Shown one piece after another: positions 26,435-36,948 of a stretch of DNA of 64,000 nucleotides (the stretch's first letter is position 1; each line of letters opens with the position of its first letter). The position numbers and the translations under genes are program-made. Origin of the DNA: Paenibacillus_AQ nitricinens (GTDB lineage Bacteria; Bacillota; Bacilli; Paenibacillales; Paenibacillaceae). The DNA lies in NCBI RefSeq assembly GCF_052056485.1, contig NZ_CP183948.1:4712001-4776000 (forward strand), given 5' to 3'. A model generated the notes under the pieces. It was not told where the DNA came from. It saw only the letters and a program-made list of their open reading frames with translations, and did not search any database.

Positions 26435-26608
26435 TTATTAAAATTCAAAGTAAACCAAACTATTTTCACACAAAATAGCCATTATGCCATAATTCCCCTA
26501 AGATGTAAAGACAAATTCGTAGGATGAATGACAGGAGACGGATTGTATTCCAAATGATACCATATATATAAATGTGTAATAAAAACAAATATATGATGGA
26601 GGAACCAA

Positions 26609-26782
26609 ATGAACTACTATTTTCATCCCTCACCACGCCCCTCATCTCTTGAATCGATATCTGATGAAGAATTACTTAACATCTATAAATTAGCGCTTGA
26701 GGCACAAGCTTTACCAGATTTCATAGCGATTGTTAGAGAGATTTTAGACAGTAGAGATCTCATACAAACTGAAAAATCATAA
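26609..26782 (+). CDS. sda: Sda-like sporulation histidine kinase inhibitor
   Basis: A 57-aa peptide behind ATGGAGGAACC. Residues 18-50 (I-S-D-E-E-L-L-N-I-Y-K-L-A ... D-F-I-A-I-V-R-E-I-L) match the helical hairpin of Sda, which binds KinA-type sporulation kinases and delays Spo0A phosphorylation when DNA replication is disturbed. It has about 15 extra N-terminal residues compared with the 46-52-aa Bacillus form. It is monocistronic and followed by a long hairpin. Confidence 0.85.
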   Translation: MNYYFHPSPRPSSLESISDEELLNIYKLALEAQALPDFIAIVREILDSRDLIQTEKS

Positions 26783-26886
26783 CATCCCCATAAACAAATT
26801 AATTCACAAATTATTACATAATAATATAACTTCCCATGGCTTCACTGCGAGTGTTCTCTAGATTGTCTTCATGTTAACATCATCAA

Positions 26887-26929
26887 CATAAAGAAGGTAG
26901 AGCCTCCTGAAGGCCCTACCTTCTTTATG
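26887..26929. terminator. Long inverted repeat, probable bidirectional terminator
   Basis: CATAAAGAAGGTAG and its complement enclose a GCCTCC-GAAGGC inner stem. It sits between sda and the convergent 102-aa gene. Confidence 0.8.
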
Positions 26930-26965
26930 TGCAGTAAGGACTACTCCCTGAAATAGAGTAATCTT

Positions 26966-27274
26966 CTACTCCGTAATTTCCGTTTTAAATACATTTTCCA
27001 ATTTTCCGCCAAGTCTTTTCTTCAAAGGAACTTTAATATCTCTACCCAGTTCTTTGAAAAAAGTTTCTACATCGCATTTCACATTTTGTGCAGTCGCAAT
27101 TACAGCGCCATCACCAACAATATTTTGATTCTCATCAAGAGGAACATCAACTTCGATATCATACTTTTTGGATAATGTCTTGATGTATCGTGCGAAGATC
27201 TCCAGCAATTCCTCGTTATTAAAATTCTCTATAGCGACTTTTCCCTTGCTGGTAAACTTCATGTTAATTTTCAT
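26966..27274 (-). CDS. Hypothetical protein, 102 aa
   Basis: ATG 27274 behind AAAAGGGG gives a 102-aa alpha/beta soluble protein (M-K-I-N-M-K-F-T-S-K-G-K-V). The longer frame upstream to 27379 has no good start signal. No family recognised. It is co-oriented with the XRE regulator upstream, 120 bases away, and may belong to the same locus. Confidence 0.6.
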   Translation of the reverse strand: MKINMKFTSKGKVAIENFNNEELLEIFARYIKTLSKKYDIEVDVPLDENQNIVGDGAVIATAQNVKCDVETFFKELGRDIKVPLKKRLGGKLENVFKTEITE

Positions 27275-27393
27275 TATTAATATCCCCTTTTCTGTCAAAC
27301 CATTTTTAGTTGTTAGTTTATGGATCAAGATGAATAGATGGCTGCAAGAAAGGGCAACATTATTCATTTTTGAGATCATTTATGAAACACACA

Positions 27394-28053
27394 TTATTTA
27401 TAAGCACCCTTTATCTGTTGTACTTTAAATTGCGTAAATTCTTTGAGCGCTTGTATGACCTGATCCTGTTCTTCTTCCTTCAGCTCATAAACACACTCCC
27501 GTAACCACTCGCCAAATAGAAAGGCTTGACGCCCTTTCCGAGGGCTCTTTCTTAAGGAGTCGAGGCAACCCTCAAACTTATCGTTCAGGACGTCGGTAAG
27601 ATTGTATTTCTCAATCTTCTCTATTACCATTCCTGCCCCATATTCCGTTTCATAAACTATGACTTCATTAGAATCAAAGGAAACGTAAGATGTTTCTTTA
27701 CCTTCCTTTGCCCTGAATTCCTTAAGCTTGTTAAATGCCGTCTCATAAATGTAGTCCTGAGACTGTTTAAGCTGTGGCAGCTCATAACCATGCTTTAAGG
27801 TCTTGATATATTCAATATCTGGCATATAGTCTGCCAAATGATACATCCGATTCTTCAGATCTGTTCCAAGTGCTTCGATGATCTTGTCCAGATTGTCTTT
27901 TAGCGGAATGCTCTCTCCACGTTCGATCTTGCTAAGCTGTGAGTAACTTATGCCGCTCTTTTCTTCCAGTCCTCTTAAGGTTAACCCTCTCGTCTTTCTG
28001 ATGTGCCGAATGAAATTACCCAGCTCATCGGGATAGTTCTCAAAATCATTCAT
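27394..28053 (-). CDS. XRE-family transcriptional regulator
   Basis: A 219-aa protein with an N-terminal Cro/C1 helix-turn-helix (residues about 8-62; R-G-L-T-L-R-G-L-E-E-K-S-G-I-S-Y-S-Q-L-S-K-I-E-R-G). A 150-residue charged C-terminal domain with no recognised family follows. ATG 28053 follows a strong GGGAGGTGACTCCC site. Targets are unknown. Confidence 0.85.
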   Translation of the reverse strand: MNDFENYPDELGNFIRHIRKTRGLTLRGLEEKSGISYSQLSKIERGESIPLKDNLDKIIEALGTDLKNRMYHLADYMPDIEYIKTLKHGYELPQLKQSQDYIYETAFNKLKEFRAKEGKETSYVSFDSNEVIVYETEYGAGMVIEKIEKYNLTDVLNDKFEGCLDSLRKSPRKGRQAFLFGEWLRECVYELKEEEQDQVIQALKEFTQFKVQQIKGAYK

Positions 28054-28493
28054 GGGAGTCACCTCCCTACTATCATAACACAACATAACAATTTGTGTTG
28101 GCTTATAACAATTAATACTAGTAATTACTTGCCTCTAAAGGGTAATTCTCAGCACCACAAACCCAATATAATACTATATTTCCAAAGATAGGATAGACTT
28201 GATGCTCATCTGCCAGGCTCTGGCTTGTAAACGTTCCTTGGGAATTACAGCGAATCGGACCGAGGAGACCTTATTAAGCTAACTTCGGCCATTTTGCTCA
28301 GTGATCGGACTCAGATGCAACTGTTCATTAAAATATACTACGGTTCGGTGCAAAAGTATGACAATAAGAGTTATGATGTCCGAAAAATTGGAAAAAGAGA
28401 CCAAGAAGTTGAAATAGCTGCAATACAGTCCATAACGATCCCAAACCATCTACTGTCTGCGAACCATTGTGTGCTTCCAGCTAATCCAATTTG
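28054..28493. other. Gene-free region
   Basis: About 440 bases lie between the XRE regulator start and the terminator of the giant SLH gene. The first 60 bases should carry the XRE promoter. No open frame with a ribosome binding site, no RNA gene and no clear repeat was found. Confidence 0.5.
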
Positions 28494-28530
28494 TAAAAAA
28501 ACAGCCAGTCCCAACATCCTGGAACTGGCC
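28494..28530 (-). terminator. Terminator after the giant SLH gene
   Basis: On the minus strand GCCAGTTCC and GGGACTGGC flank an 8-9-base loop and run into TTTTTT. Confidence 0.88.
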
Positions 28531-28537
28531 ATAATCG

Positions 28538-31500
28538 TTACTCCATAACACTCAACAGATTGAGGATCATCTGTGCACTTTCAGCACGTGTGCCGTTTTG
28601 CTTCGGAGCAAATTGTGCTACAGCACGTCCCTGCATCAATCCAAGTCTGTACACCTCGCTGATAGCCTCTTGAGCCCATTGCGGTGCAGTGTCAATATCA
28701 TTAAATGCTGAAACGTTAAGACTAGCTACAGATACGCTGTTCTTGGCGTGTGCATATGCACGAGCCAGCATCGCTGCCATCTCTTGACGAGAGATCCTGG
28801 CATCCGGTTCAAACAGTAAAGCGGTCTGACCGTTAACAATTCCAGTTTGTTTTGCTAACCCTACTGCTTCTGCATACCATTTATCAGCAGATACATCAGT
28901 GAATCCAGCTTCTGCTTGACCTTTTAAGCCAAGCGCACGGACTAACATCGCTGTAAACTCCGCACGTGTAACCGCACGGTTTGGATCAAAACGATCCACA
29001 GCTACCCCCTGTATAAGCTGTTTTGCCGCAAGCTGCTTCACAGTAAAGTAAGCCCAGTGATCCGACTTCAGATCATTAAATGTTTTTTCATATTCTAATA
29101 CAACGTATTTACTAAAATGACTGACAGCAGCAGATAGATAACCATTCATCCATGTACTGCTCATATACTCCAACTTGCCAGCATCATCCATAAAATAAAT
29201 ACCCAGTAAGCTTTGCTCTACATTCGCACCGACCTTAAATGAAATCGTGATCGGCTCTGCAAACTGTCTTAATGAGAAGGACTGGCCATTCTCTGTGAGG
29301 ATGCTGAGCGACCATTCTCGCAGATCACTTTTCGCTCTTAATTGTGCTCCAGCTAGAGTTCCTGCACGATCCAACAGATCCACGGCTGTATTACTAGCTA
29401 AAGTGTTCAACCGTAGTGAAATCGTACTCTTGGCAAGAGCCTCAGCTGAGACTAGCTTACTTAGGTCTGTCATTACTGAAGCAGGAATCGTAACGGATAA
29501 ATCCTGCATAACCACTCTAAGCGGTGCGCGTCCATGTAGCTCTGCTGCATTGCCTGGTAAAAGCAACTCCGTAACCGAACCGGCAACTGAAACCACAACT
29601 TCACCTTGAGCATTCTTGTTCTCTGACAGCTGAGAGGCTGTTATGGTTACTACACCCGCTTGTGCAGATGCCGACGGAGTTAGTGTCGGTGTAGCAGTCG
29701 GCTTTGGTGTCACCGCAGGTCCCGGCACCCAGCCTCCTGGTGTTGGCTCTGGACTTGGTGTTGGTTCCGGTGTTCGTTCCGGTGTTGGCTCTGGGCTTGG
29801 TGTCGGACGCGTACCTGGCGTGCTTTCAGTCACTGTCAAAATATATTCAGTGCTGAACCCCTTATAAACAGCGCTGACTTTTGTTATACCAGCACTCCAT
29901 GCATGAAGCTCCCCATTCTCACTAATCATTGCAATAGAATGATCAGATGTATCATACCTTACGCCTTCGACCAATTCTTGCTTACTCCCGTCACTATATA
30001 CCGCCTGAACAACAACGGAGCCTTTATTTCCTTGTTCCAGCGAATCCGGCCCTTTTATCGTTATTTCTGTAAGAATAGGAGCCTCATCATTTGTTACGAC
30101 GAGGCTATACTCCGAGGCGAACTCCCTGTAAGTTACTGAGATCACAGTGGAGCCTTCCTGATGAGCCTGGACCAAGCCCTGTTCATTGATTGTAGCAATA
30201 TGCTCATTCGAGCTGGAATAATGAAGTCCATCCAATATTGGGATTCGTTTACCGGATGCATAGACAGCTTCGGTGACTGTCTGGTCGGCCTTTGCTGGTT
30301 TAAGTTGTCCTTTGCCCTGAAGCTTAATCGCTTGCAGCGCATCTACCGTTATCTTACTTTCCGCAAAAATATTCGGGTAACCTGCCACTGTGACTCTCAC
30401 CTTAGCTGTCCCTGGTTTTAGCGCTGTAACCAAGCCATTTCCATCTACGGTAACTACTGATTCTGCCCTTTCAGGAACGATGGACCACAGTTTTATCAGA
30501 TGATTAGCCTCATCCGGCACTACCTTAGCTTGCAATTGCAGACTAGCACCAGGCTCAAGCTCAATAGCTGTTTGATCCAGCGTAATGGATTTTGGAACAA
30601 AATTTCCGATCACTAAACGGTCAATTTCTACACCGTCTACCGTTCTTGCCGTAACCGTAATCTCGTTCTTCCCAATCTCAACAGCCGTATAGATTTGCTC
30701 ATCTTCGTCATATATTTTTTCCTGCCAAAAACGTGGCGTCAGCGCATAGAACTTAGGACCGGAGGAACCGCCGATAACATATCGTGTGCCTTCGCCTTCT
30801 GCTACCTGCTTACCATCCTTCATTGGAAAAGTCCGCAAGTAAATATGATCATGACCGTTCATCACTAGATCCACATTATGCTTATCAAACACCGGCACCC
30901 ACTTTGCTTGCACCTGTTCATTCGAATAGATGCTGCCATAGGGCCCTTGATGGAAAAAAATCACCTTCCACTTTTTATCTGTAGCGGATAGATCCTGATC
31001 CAGCCACTCTGCCTGTTCAGTGTATGGAGCACCTGAATGCTCTGTATTCATAACCACAAAATGTGTATCCTGAATGTCAAAAGAATAATTCGTACCTTTT
31101 ACGCTCGCCGCACCGTTTTGCGGGTTATTGAATTGCGCCAGGTAATCCCCATCGCCATTGGTTCCCATCACTTCATGGTTCCCGATAATCGGAACAAGCG
31201 TGGTATTCATCAGCTGCTTTTGGGCTGCATCGAACCACCAGTTCCACTGCTCTTGTTCAAAGCCTTTATCCACCATATCTCCAGCGTGGACCAGCATTTC
31301 AGCATCCGGCATATAGGCAAAAGCAGCCTCAATCGTATTGCCCCAAAGACCAAATCCAGCTTTAGAATCTGCTTGGGAATCTCCGATAAACAGGAATTTT
31401 GTAGAAGTGTCCTCACCACCACTTGTAACAAAAGATCCTTGCTCACTTACATTTAACTCGTTATCCCCCACACGGTATACATATTCTGTTCCAGGGATAA

Positions 31501-34500
31501 GCCCTACTGCCTCTGCTTTATGAACTCGCATGGTTCCATCATTATTGGTGTTGTAGATAGAACTGCTGCCAGTAATTTTTGTTACATTCGCGGCTTGAAA
31601 GCTTGTGAACTCTGCTTTTTTCACAAGTTCTACTACAGTATTCACGGTTAGCGGTTCTGTCTGCCAAGTGAATTGGCGAGAAGTCGCTGCATCTTGACCC
31701 ATCGTAACATTAACATTACGAGGAGCAGCAGTACCGTCATATGGAGCAACCTTGAACGTCATTACAGGACTATAAGTATTTCCTTTTACCGCCTGCAATT
31801 TAAAAGTTCCTTCAGCTGAAGTGACAAAGCCAGTTGTAAGTGTCCCACTTCCCCCTGAAGTTGCGCCTTGTACCTCCAATCCATCGAACAGCAGCTTCGC
31901 ACCTTCAACAACACTTCCATTCAGATCTTTTACCGCAAAAGACGCATCAAAGCCCTTCGCAAGATCATAATGGTTCCAAGTGAGCATCAACTGTGTCTTT
32001 ACAACAGATTCAACAGCCGCTCCAATAAAAGAAATAGGAACCCCGGTACCTTCTGTCGAAGTTACAGAACCGGATGTATTTTCAATTACAAAAGGTTTGC
32101 TTGTATCCCCAGCCAGCTGCTCCTGAGTAAAAGGACCCGCATAATCATTTCGAACCGTATATTGAATTTGTCCGATTAGATCCATATCTCCTAAATTAGA
32201 GGAATTGATATTCGTTAAGTTAAGACGCACTGTGCCCAAAGCTGGATCAATGATCGACTCTATTTGCGTTTCTGATACCTTATCCCCCCGAATTACCTGC
32301 AAATCTTTAACTGCAGCCGGATTAAAAGCAAACGTAAGATTTCCTTCCTTCAGCTTGCCCGCTTTCTCAGCCGTTACGTCCAAAGTGTAAGTATTCCCGG
32401 CATATACTACTTCTGGTGTTTTGTACACATAGAACGGAGAGCCCAAATTTACTGTGAAATACCATTCTTTTATCGTCTGGTTACCGCTCAAATCGCGAAT
32501 CGCAACTTTCACTTTATGACGGCCTTCTGTAAGTGGAACCTTTGGTTTATAAGTAATCTGACCTTTTGGAGGATAAAAGCCATGCTCCACCAATTGATCG
32601 TCCACATACACTCGTGTTTTGTCCGGATCGATTAAGGTCGTTCCCGGATGCACCACTGGATCATAACCATCATCCTCACCATTGACGGAAAGAGTCGGCG
32701 AAGCTGTTTTGACAATTTCGTTCACGCCAGGATAGGCATCTTTAAGCACAGGAGGTGTTCTATCCTCCTCTATCGGACCATAAATGGCACGAATATCATC
32801 AACGTAAATAGCACCCGCGCTCTTGTTAAGATTGCTTGTCTCCATATAGCGGACAGGCATATCCATCGTTAACGGGGTGGCTTTCCCCTTAGGCACGGAT
32901 ACTTCGACGTATTTCCAACCCGTCCAGTTCACACCATTTACCTGATCGGTAAAATCCACGGGCACTGCTGCATTATTGCCATCACGAATTTGTCCCCGCA
33001 GCCAGTGTTTTTTGCCATCTCCGTAGATCCACATACTAATTTTCTCAGGATACCCCGGAATCTGAATCCGATTGGCAGTTGAGCCTGCGGCTAAATAAGC
33101 ACCCGATGTGCCCGTTTTATTAACAAAATCATATTCCAGCTTCAAGGCTTTAGCCCCATTGCGGACAAAATCCTGATCTGTCACTTCCTGAATTGTTACA
33201 CTGTTAGCTGCTGCACTGGAGGCAATATATTTATCAATGCCATTCTCAAAATCCTCCAGCATTACAGGCGGCAACCCCACATTTACTTCAAAAGAGGTCT
33301 GGGCGTCCCCGTACTTAGCATAAATCTTCCCGTTCTTCCCGTTTTCACTCGTCGCTTGAAACAGACCTTTCTCATCTACAGTTCCAATCTCGCCCTCAAC
33401 CCGCCATTCAAAACTATGGTTGTCGGCTTGAATTACCTGTCCATTCCGTAGCGCCTTCACAGTTAATTGCGCAGCAGCACCTGAAGAATAAGTTTTGATC
33501 TCATCAGGAAAACTAAGGTCTGTGAGCTTATCCACGACTTCGATTTCCCCACTGCCTTTGACTGCCCCAGCCTCTACAATTACCGTCCCTATGCCGGCAG
33601 TGGTTCCTGCGGTGAAGACTCCGTTCGCATCGACAGTACCAAGGTTAGCGTCCACCTGCCAATTCAAAGTACCCGAATAAGGTGCTGGATGGCCGTTCTC
33701 GTCCACTCCTGCTGCTTTGAACATTAAGCTGGAGCCTTGCAAAATACGTTCCGCATTCGGCTGTATAACCAGCTTAGAAGCTGTAAATTGCTCTGGGGCT
33801 GTGTTGACGACCAGCAAACCGTTGCCGGTTTTACGTTCATAGCCATCAGAGCCCTGATTCATCATTTTGACACCAGGTGCACCCGGCATTCTGGCCACAA
33901 AAGTAGAAGAGCCGCCTCCATCCAGATTCATGGCGTTCACTACGCCCATATCCTTCAGAATGTAGCCTAGCTCATCGGTATCTACACCTTCGCTAAAACC
34001 TGGAGATCTTCCATCCACTTCGAATAGAACGAGACTTCCGTCCGCTTTTGTCCCAATGGCTGTACGTGGATGAATTCCTAAAGGCCCTACACCTTGTTGA
34101 ACTATTCCGTCTTTTACCAGCGGCCCCTCGCCGCCAATGGCTACCTTCACATCATTCCATTCTCCGCTAAGCGCAAAGGTCGCAGTAACGTTATCGCCAA
34201 CCGATAACCCCTGCAGAACAGCACGAGACGTTCCGTTAGCAGACAAAACTACTTTTCCTTTGGTAAGCGGCGTATTGCCTTGATTGTTGCGAATCTCAGA
34301 TACCTTCAGCTTCAAGGTCTGGCCGCTCTTCACTTCTCCCTCGACAATATCTAGAACAACCTCGTCACCCTCATTGGTCGACTTTGTAGTTGTATTATAA
34401 TCTTCCGTATAAAGAACCAGCTCATTCGTATTCCGATATCGGTTGATGCTGGTTAAATTCGTTGTTTTTCCATTAATCGTTACGTTCTTGGTCAGCTTCG

Positions 34501-34993
34501 GCACCCCATAAATCGAGCTGCCATCTTCTTTTAAACCGAAAGTAAAAGCTGAAATCGAACTGTTCAGGATTACACCATCGTCCATAAATAATCCATTCGG
34601 AACACCTGTGGCAAAACCGGAGATTTCATAAAAATCACCGTTAATTCCTGCGATCACCCGGTTTCCAGGCGAATCCGCATAAGCGGCCATTTCTGTAACA
34701 CCCTTCATACCGTATACCTTTCCATCCTTCTTACCTGCCCGCAGTTCTAAATGGCCTTGCCCTGGATTGAACTCCACTGCATGAATCTTTTGTAAACCAC
34801 GTTCATTCTGAAGATCCATCCAGGTGTACATCGCCCCAGGTGCAAGCTCTGTTTGCCGCACATCAATAACGGTTCCGTAGTTTGTTGCTGGTAAATCAGA
34901 AATGGAAGCGTGAACAAATACTCCCGGCTGCAACAACGAAATCAACAAAACAAAAATAACTGCCATATTAATTTGCCTTAGATACCTTCTCAC
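28538..34993 (-). CDS. Giant S-layer-homology surface protein with NAGPA and metallophosphatase domains
   Basis: A 2151-aa exported protein. Residues 1-29 are a signal peptide. Residues about 50-400 form a phosphodiester glycosidase (NAGPA, DUF2233) domain, with G-D-F-Y-E-I-S-G and L-D-G-G-G-S-S-T near 359. Ig/Big-like modules follow (400-580) with a carbohydrate-binding-like region. A purple-acid-phosphatase-type Fn3 domain precedes a calcineurin-like metallophosphatase (1200-1390) with G-D-S-Q, H-A-G-D-M-V-D, G-N-H-E and G-H-D-H. Three Big-like repeats (1478-1704), a Pro/Thr/Glu linker (1724-1764) and three SLH repeats (1971-2145) end the protein. The SLH repeats should bind the pyruvylated wall polymer. 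The GTG start has GGGGAGGATG upstream. It probably degrades phosphorylated glycans outside the cell. Confidence 0.9.
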   Translation of the reverse strand: MRRYLRQINMAVIFVLLISLLQPGVFVHASISDLPATNYGTVIDVRQTELAPGAMYTWMDLQNERGLQKIHAVEFNPGQGHLELRAGKKDGKVYGMKGVTEMAAYADSPGNRVIAGINGDFYEISGFATGVPNGLFMDDGVILNSSISAFTFGLKEDGSSIYGVPKLTKNVTINGKTTNLTSINRYRNTNELVLYTEDYNTTTKSTNEGDEVVLDIVEGEVKSGQTLKLKVSEIRNNQGNTPLTKGKVVLSANGTSRAVLQGLSVGDNVTATFALSGEWNDVKVAIGGEGPLVKDGIVQQGVGPLGIHPRTAIGTKADGSLVLFEVDGRSPGFSEGVDTDELGYILKDMGVVNAMNLDGGGSSTFVARMPGAPGVKMMNQGSDGYERKTGNGLLVVNTAPEQFTASKLVIQPNAERILQGSSLMFKAAGVDENGHPAPYSGTLNWQVDANLGTVDANGVFTAGTTAGIGTVIVEAGAVKGSGEIEVVDKLTDLSFPDEIKTYSSGAAAQLTVKALRNGQVIQADNHSFEWRVEGEIGTVDEKGLFQATSENGKNGKIYAKYGDAQTSFEVNVGLPPVMLEDFENGIDKYIASSAAANSVTIQEVTDQDFVRNGAKALKLEYDFVNKTGTSGAYLAAGSTANRIQIPGYPEKISMWIYGDGKKHWLRGQIRDGNNAAVPVDFTDQVNGVNWTGWKYVEVSVPKGKATPLTMDMPVRYMETSNLNKSAGAIYVDDIRAIYGPIEEDRTPPVLKDAYPGVNEIVKTASPTLSVNGEDDGYDPVVHPGTTLIDPDKTRVYVDDQLVEHGFYPPKGQITYKPKVPLTEGRHKVKVAIRDLSGNQTIKEWYFTVNLGSPFYVYKTPEVVYAGNTYTLDVTAEKAGKLKEGNLTFAFNPAAVKDLQVIRGDKVSETQIESIIDPALGTVRLNLTNINSSNLGDMDLIGQIQYTVRNDYAGPFTQEQLAGDTSKPFVIENTSGSVTSTEGTGVPISFIGAAVESVVKTQLMLTWNHYDLAKGFDASFAVKDLNGSVVEGAKLLFDGLEVQGATSGGSGTLTTGFVTSAEGTFKLQAVKGNTYSPVMTFKVAPYDGTAAPRNVNVTMGQDAATSRQFTWQTEPLTVNTVVELVKKAEFTSFQAANVTKITGSSSIYNTNNDGTMRVHKAEAVGLIPGTEYVYRVGDNELNVSEQGSFVTSGGEDTSTKFLFIGDSQADSKAGFGLWGNTIEAAFAYMPDAEMLVHAGDMVDKGFEQEQWNWWFDAAQKQLMNTTLVPIIGNHEVMGTNGDGDYLAQFNNPQNGAASVKGTNYSFDIQDTHFVVMNTEHSGAPYTEQAEWLDQDLSATDKKWKVIFFHQGPYGSIYSNEQVQAKWVPVFDKHNVDLVMNGHDHIYLRTFPMKDGKQVAEGEGTRYVIGGSSGPKFYALTPRFWQEKIYDEDEQIYTAVEIGKNEITVTARTVDGVEIDRLVIGNFVPKSITLDQTAIELEPGASLQLQAKVVPDEANHLIKLWSIVPERAESVVTVDGNGLVTALKPGTAKVRVTVAGYPNIFAESKITVDALQAIKLQGKGQLKPAKADQTVTEAVYASGKRIPILDGLHYSSSNEHIATINEQGLVQAHQEGSTVISVTYREFASEYSLVVTNDEAPILTEITIKGPDSLEQGNKGSVVVQAVYSDGSKQELVEGVRYDTSDHSIAMISENGELHAWSAGITKVSAVYKGFSTEYILTVTESTPGTRPTPSPEPTPERTPEPTPSPEPTPGGWVPGPAVTPKPTATPTLTPSASAQAGVVTITASQLSENKNAQGEVVVSVAGSVTELLLPGNAAELHGRAPLRVVMQDLSVTIPASVMTDLSKLVSAEALAKSTISLRLNTLASNTAVDLLDRAGTLAGAQLRAKSDLREWSLSILTENGQSFSLRQFAEPITISFKVGANVEQSLLGIYFMDDAGKLEYMSSTWMNGYLSAAVSHFSKYVVLEYEKTFNDLKSDHWAYFTVKQLAAKQLIQGVAVDRFDPNRAVTRAEFTAMLVRALGLKGQAEAGFTDVSADKWYAEAVGLAKQTGIVNGQTALLFEPDARISRQEMAAMLARAYAHAKNSVSVASLNVSAFNDIDTAPQWAQEAISEVYRLGLMQGRAVAQFAPKQNGTRAESAQMILNLLSVME

Positions 34994-35111
34994 TGTGTTG
35001 ACATCCTCCCCACTTGGCTGTCCTAATAACTATTCTGAGCTTGGACAACATCATAGGGTTTATATTAACTAGGAAGCGTAAAGGTTAGATAAAATTTACC
35101 AAGGCATACTG

Positions 35112-36023
35112 TTAACTTCTTCTAATCCCCTCCTCAAATTCATGTTTCAACCTGTTGATGAATCTTCTGACCGTTTTCGATCCTTGTTTAGAAGCTGAAA
35201 CAATGGACCCCGGAGTATTATGATCTGTTGATCGTAGCTCGATTGTCTTCATAATCTTCTGAGAACCCTCAAATGTTTTTAGAAAAGAATAATCCATCCC
35301 AATCGTGATCGCGAGTCCTGACGCCACTGCATTGTCAATGGCACGGGTGTTATTGCTTGTAAAAAGAATATTCATCGGCCCGACTTCCAGTAAATAACGC
35401 TCCACAAAGTCCTGTATGTAATGATCATCGTATAAAACCAACGTCTGGCCCACTAACTGTTCGGGCGTAATTATTGTATTTAAAGCTAGTGGTGATTGAG
35501 GATGTACGCCTACAACAATCTTACCTTCCATTAATTCCTCGAATACGACCCCTTTATGTTTCTCTGATAAACCCTCTGGCGAGACCATCAGTCCGATATC
35601 CATTTCATCCTGAAGCACATTATCCAGAATTTCTTTAGGTCCCTTTTCAAAAATCTCTATATTCACATTTGGAAAATCCGCTTTAAAACCGGATACGACC
35701 TTCACGATTAGGTGCATAGGTCCCGGAATCGTAGCAATCTTCAAATGACCACTAAGCGCATCGCTGTAGATCTGTGCTTCAGCTTTTAATTCATTTACTT
35801 TCATCAAGACTTCATTTGCTTTGCTGATAATAGCTTGTCCCTCTGCTGTAGGAACTGCTCGTTGGCCTCGCGAACGAATGAACAAAGTAACTCCAAGCTC
35901 CGCTTCCAGCAGTGTTATGGACTGGCTTATGGCAGACAGGGTAATATGACGATTCTGAGCAGCTTTGGTTAGTGAACCAATCTTTGCGACTTCTACGATA
36001 TTCTCGCATTGCTCTAAATTCAT
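35112..36023 (-). CDS. LysR-family transcriptional regulator
   Basis: A 303-aa regulator with an N-terminal winged helix (residues 1-60; S-L-T-K-A-A-Q-N-R-H-I-T-L-S-A-I-S-Q-S-I) and a substrate-binding domain from about 88. ATG 36023 lies 6 bases after AGGGAGTG; the GTG at 36032 is too close to that site. It is divergent from an SDR gene, the usual arrangement for a LysR protein controlling its neighbour. Confidence 0.9.
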   Translation of the reverse strand: MNLEQCENIVEVAKIGSLTKAAQNRHITLSAISQSITLLEAELGVTLFIRSRGQRAVPTAEGQAIISKANEVLMKVNELKAEAQIYSDALSGHLKIATIPGPMHLIVKVVSGFKADFPNVNIEIFEKGPKEILDNVLQDEMDIGLMVSPEGLSEKHKGVVFEELMEGKIVVGVHPQSPLALNTIITPEQLVGQTLVLYDDHYIQDFVERYLLEVGPMNILFTSNNTRAIDNAVASGLAITIGMDYSFLKTFEGSQKIMKTIELRSTDHNTPGSIVSASKQGSKTVRRFINRLKHEFEEGIRRS

Positions 36024-36039
36024 TTGAATCACTCCCTAA

Positions 36040-36130
36040 GTTAATATTTACTTAACACCTATTAAATTTACTTAAATTTTAATTAATTTAGACAAGTGCT
36101 ACAATGTAAATAAGTTAGTAAATAACCTTT
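36040..36130. promoter_or_regulatory. LysR/SDR divergent control region
   Basis: An A/T-rich stretch carries ATTTACTTAA twice (near 36045 and 36068) and a related inverted GTAAATAAG (near 36112). These are candidate LysR binding sites. TACAAT near 36098-36103 could be the -10 for the SDR gene. Confidence 0.4.
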
Positions 36131-36186
36131 TCACCTTATGAACCTATATTTCTAGTATAACTATATTTCTCGAGGAGGAGTCCCAA

Positions 36187-36936
36187 ATGACAGACAAAAG
36201 AGTAGCCGTAATTACAGGTGGAGCCAGTGGAATCGGGAAACAAACCGCAATTAAATTTGCAAGTAAAGGTGATCAAGTGGTCGTTGCCGATTTCAATCAA
36301 CAATTAGGTGAAGAAACGGTCGCACAGATTATCAAGGATGGTGGCGAAGCTATTTTCGTAAAAACGGATGTTTCAAAATACGAAGAGGTAGAAGCACTGG
36401 TTGAGAAAACCGTTGCCACATATGGAAGAATTGATGTTATGTTCAACAATGCCGGGATCGGCCGCGTCACTCCTGTACTAGACCAAGACCTTAAGGATTA
36501 TCATAGTGTTATTAATGTCAATCAGCATGGTGTTGCCCACGGTATTATCGCAGCAGGTAAAAAAATGCGTGAGCTCGGCATCAAAGGGGTCATCATCAAT
36601 ACAGCTTCTGTATTTGGATTCCTAGCTTCCCCAGGTACATTCGCATATCACGCTTCTAAAGGTGCGGTCATTATGATGACTAAATCCGCAGCACTTGAAA
36701 TGTCCGTTCATGGCATCCGCGTGCTTGCCGTTGCTCCAGGCGCTGTAGATACGCCTATTATCCAAGGATATAAAGATCAAGGAATGGTCGACCAGATGAA
36801 GAGCAAAGTAATGGGTAACAAATTAACATTGCCTGAACAAGTTGCAGACACTGTATACTTGCTCTCCTTACCAGAAGCTAGTGCAATTAACGGTAGTGTT
36901 GTAATGGCTGATGAAGGTTATGCTTCATTTAAATAA
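36187..36936 (+). CDS. Short-chain dehydrogenase/reductase (SDR)
   Basis: A 249-aa classical SDR oxidoreductase. It has the NAD(P)-binding T-G-G-A-S-G-I-G-K (residues 10-18), D-F near 37 after the second strand (suggesting NAD preference), N-N-A-G-I-G, and the catalytic S-V-F-G ... Y-H-A-S-K (Y about 157). The site CGAGGAGGAG lies before the ATG. Its substrate is unknown; it is probably controlled by the divergent LysR protein. Confidence 0.92.
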   Translation: MTDKRVAVITGGASGIGKQTAIKFASKGDQVVVADFNQQLGEETVAQIIKDGGEAIFVKTDVSKYEEVEALVEKTVATYGRIDVMFNNAGIGRVTPVLDQDLKDYHSVINVNQHGVAHGIIAAGKKMRELGIKGVIINTASVFGFLASPGTFAYHASKGAVIMMTKSAALEMSVHGIRVLAVAPGAVDTPIIQGYKDQGMVDQMKSKVMGNKLTLPEQVADTVYLLSLPEASAINGSVVMADEGYASFK

Positions 36937-36948
36937 AATTTTTTAGGC

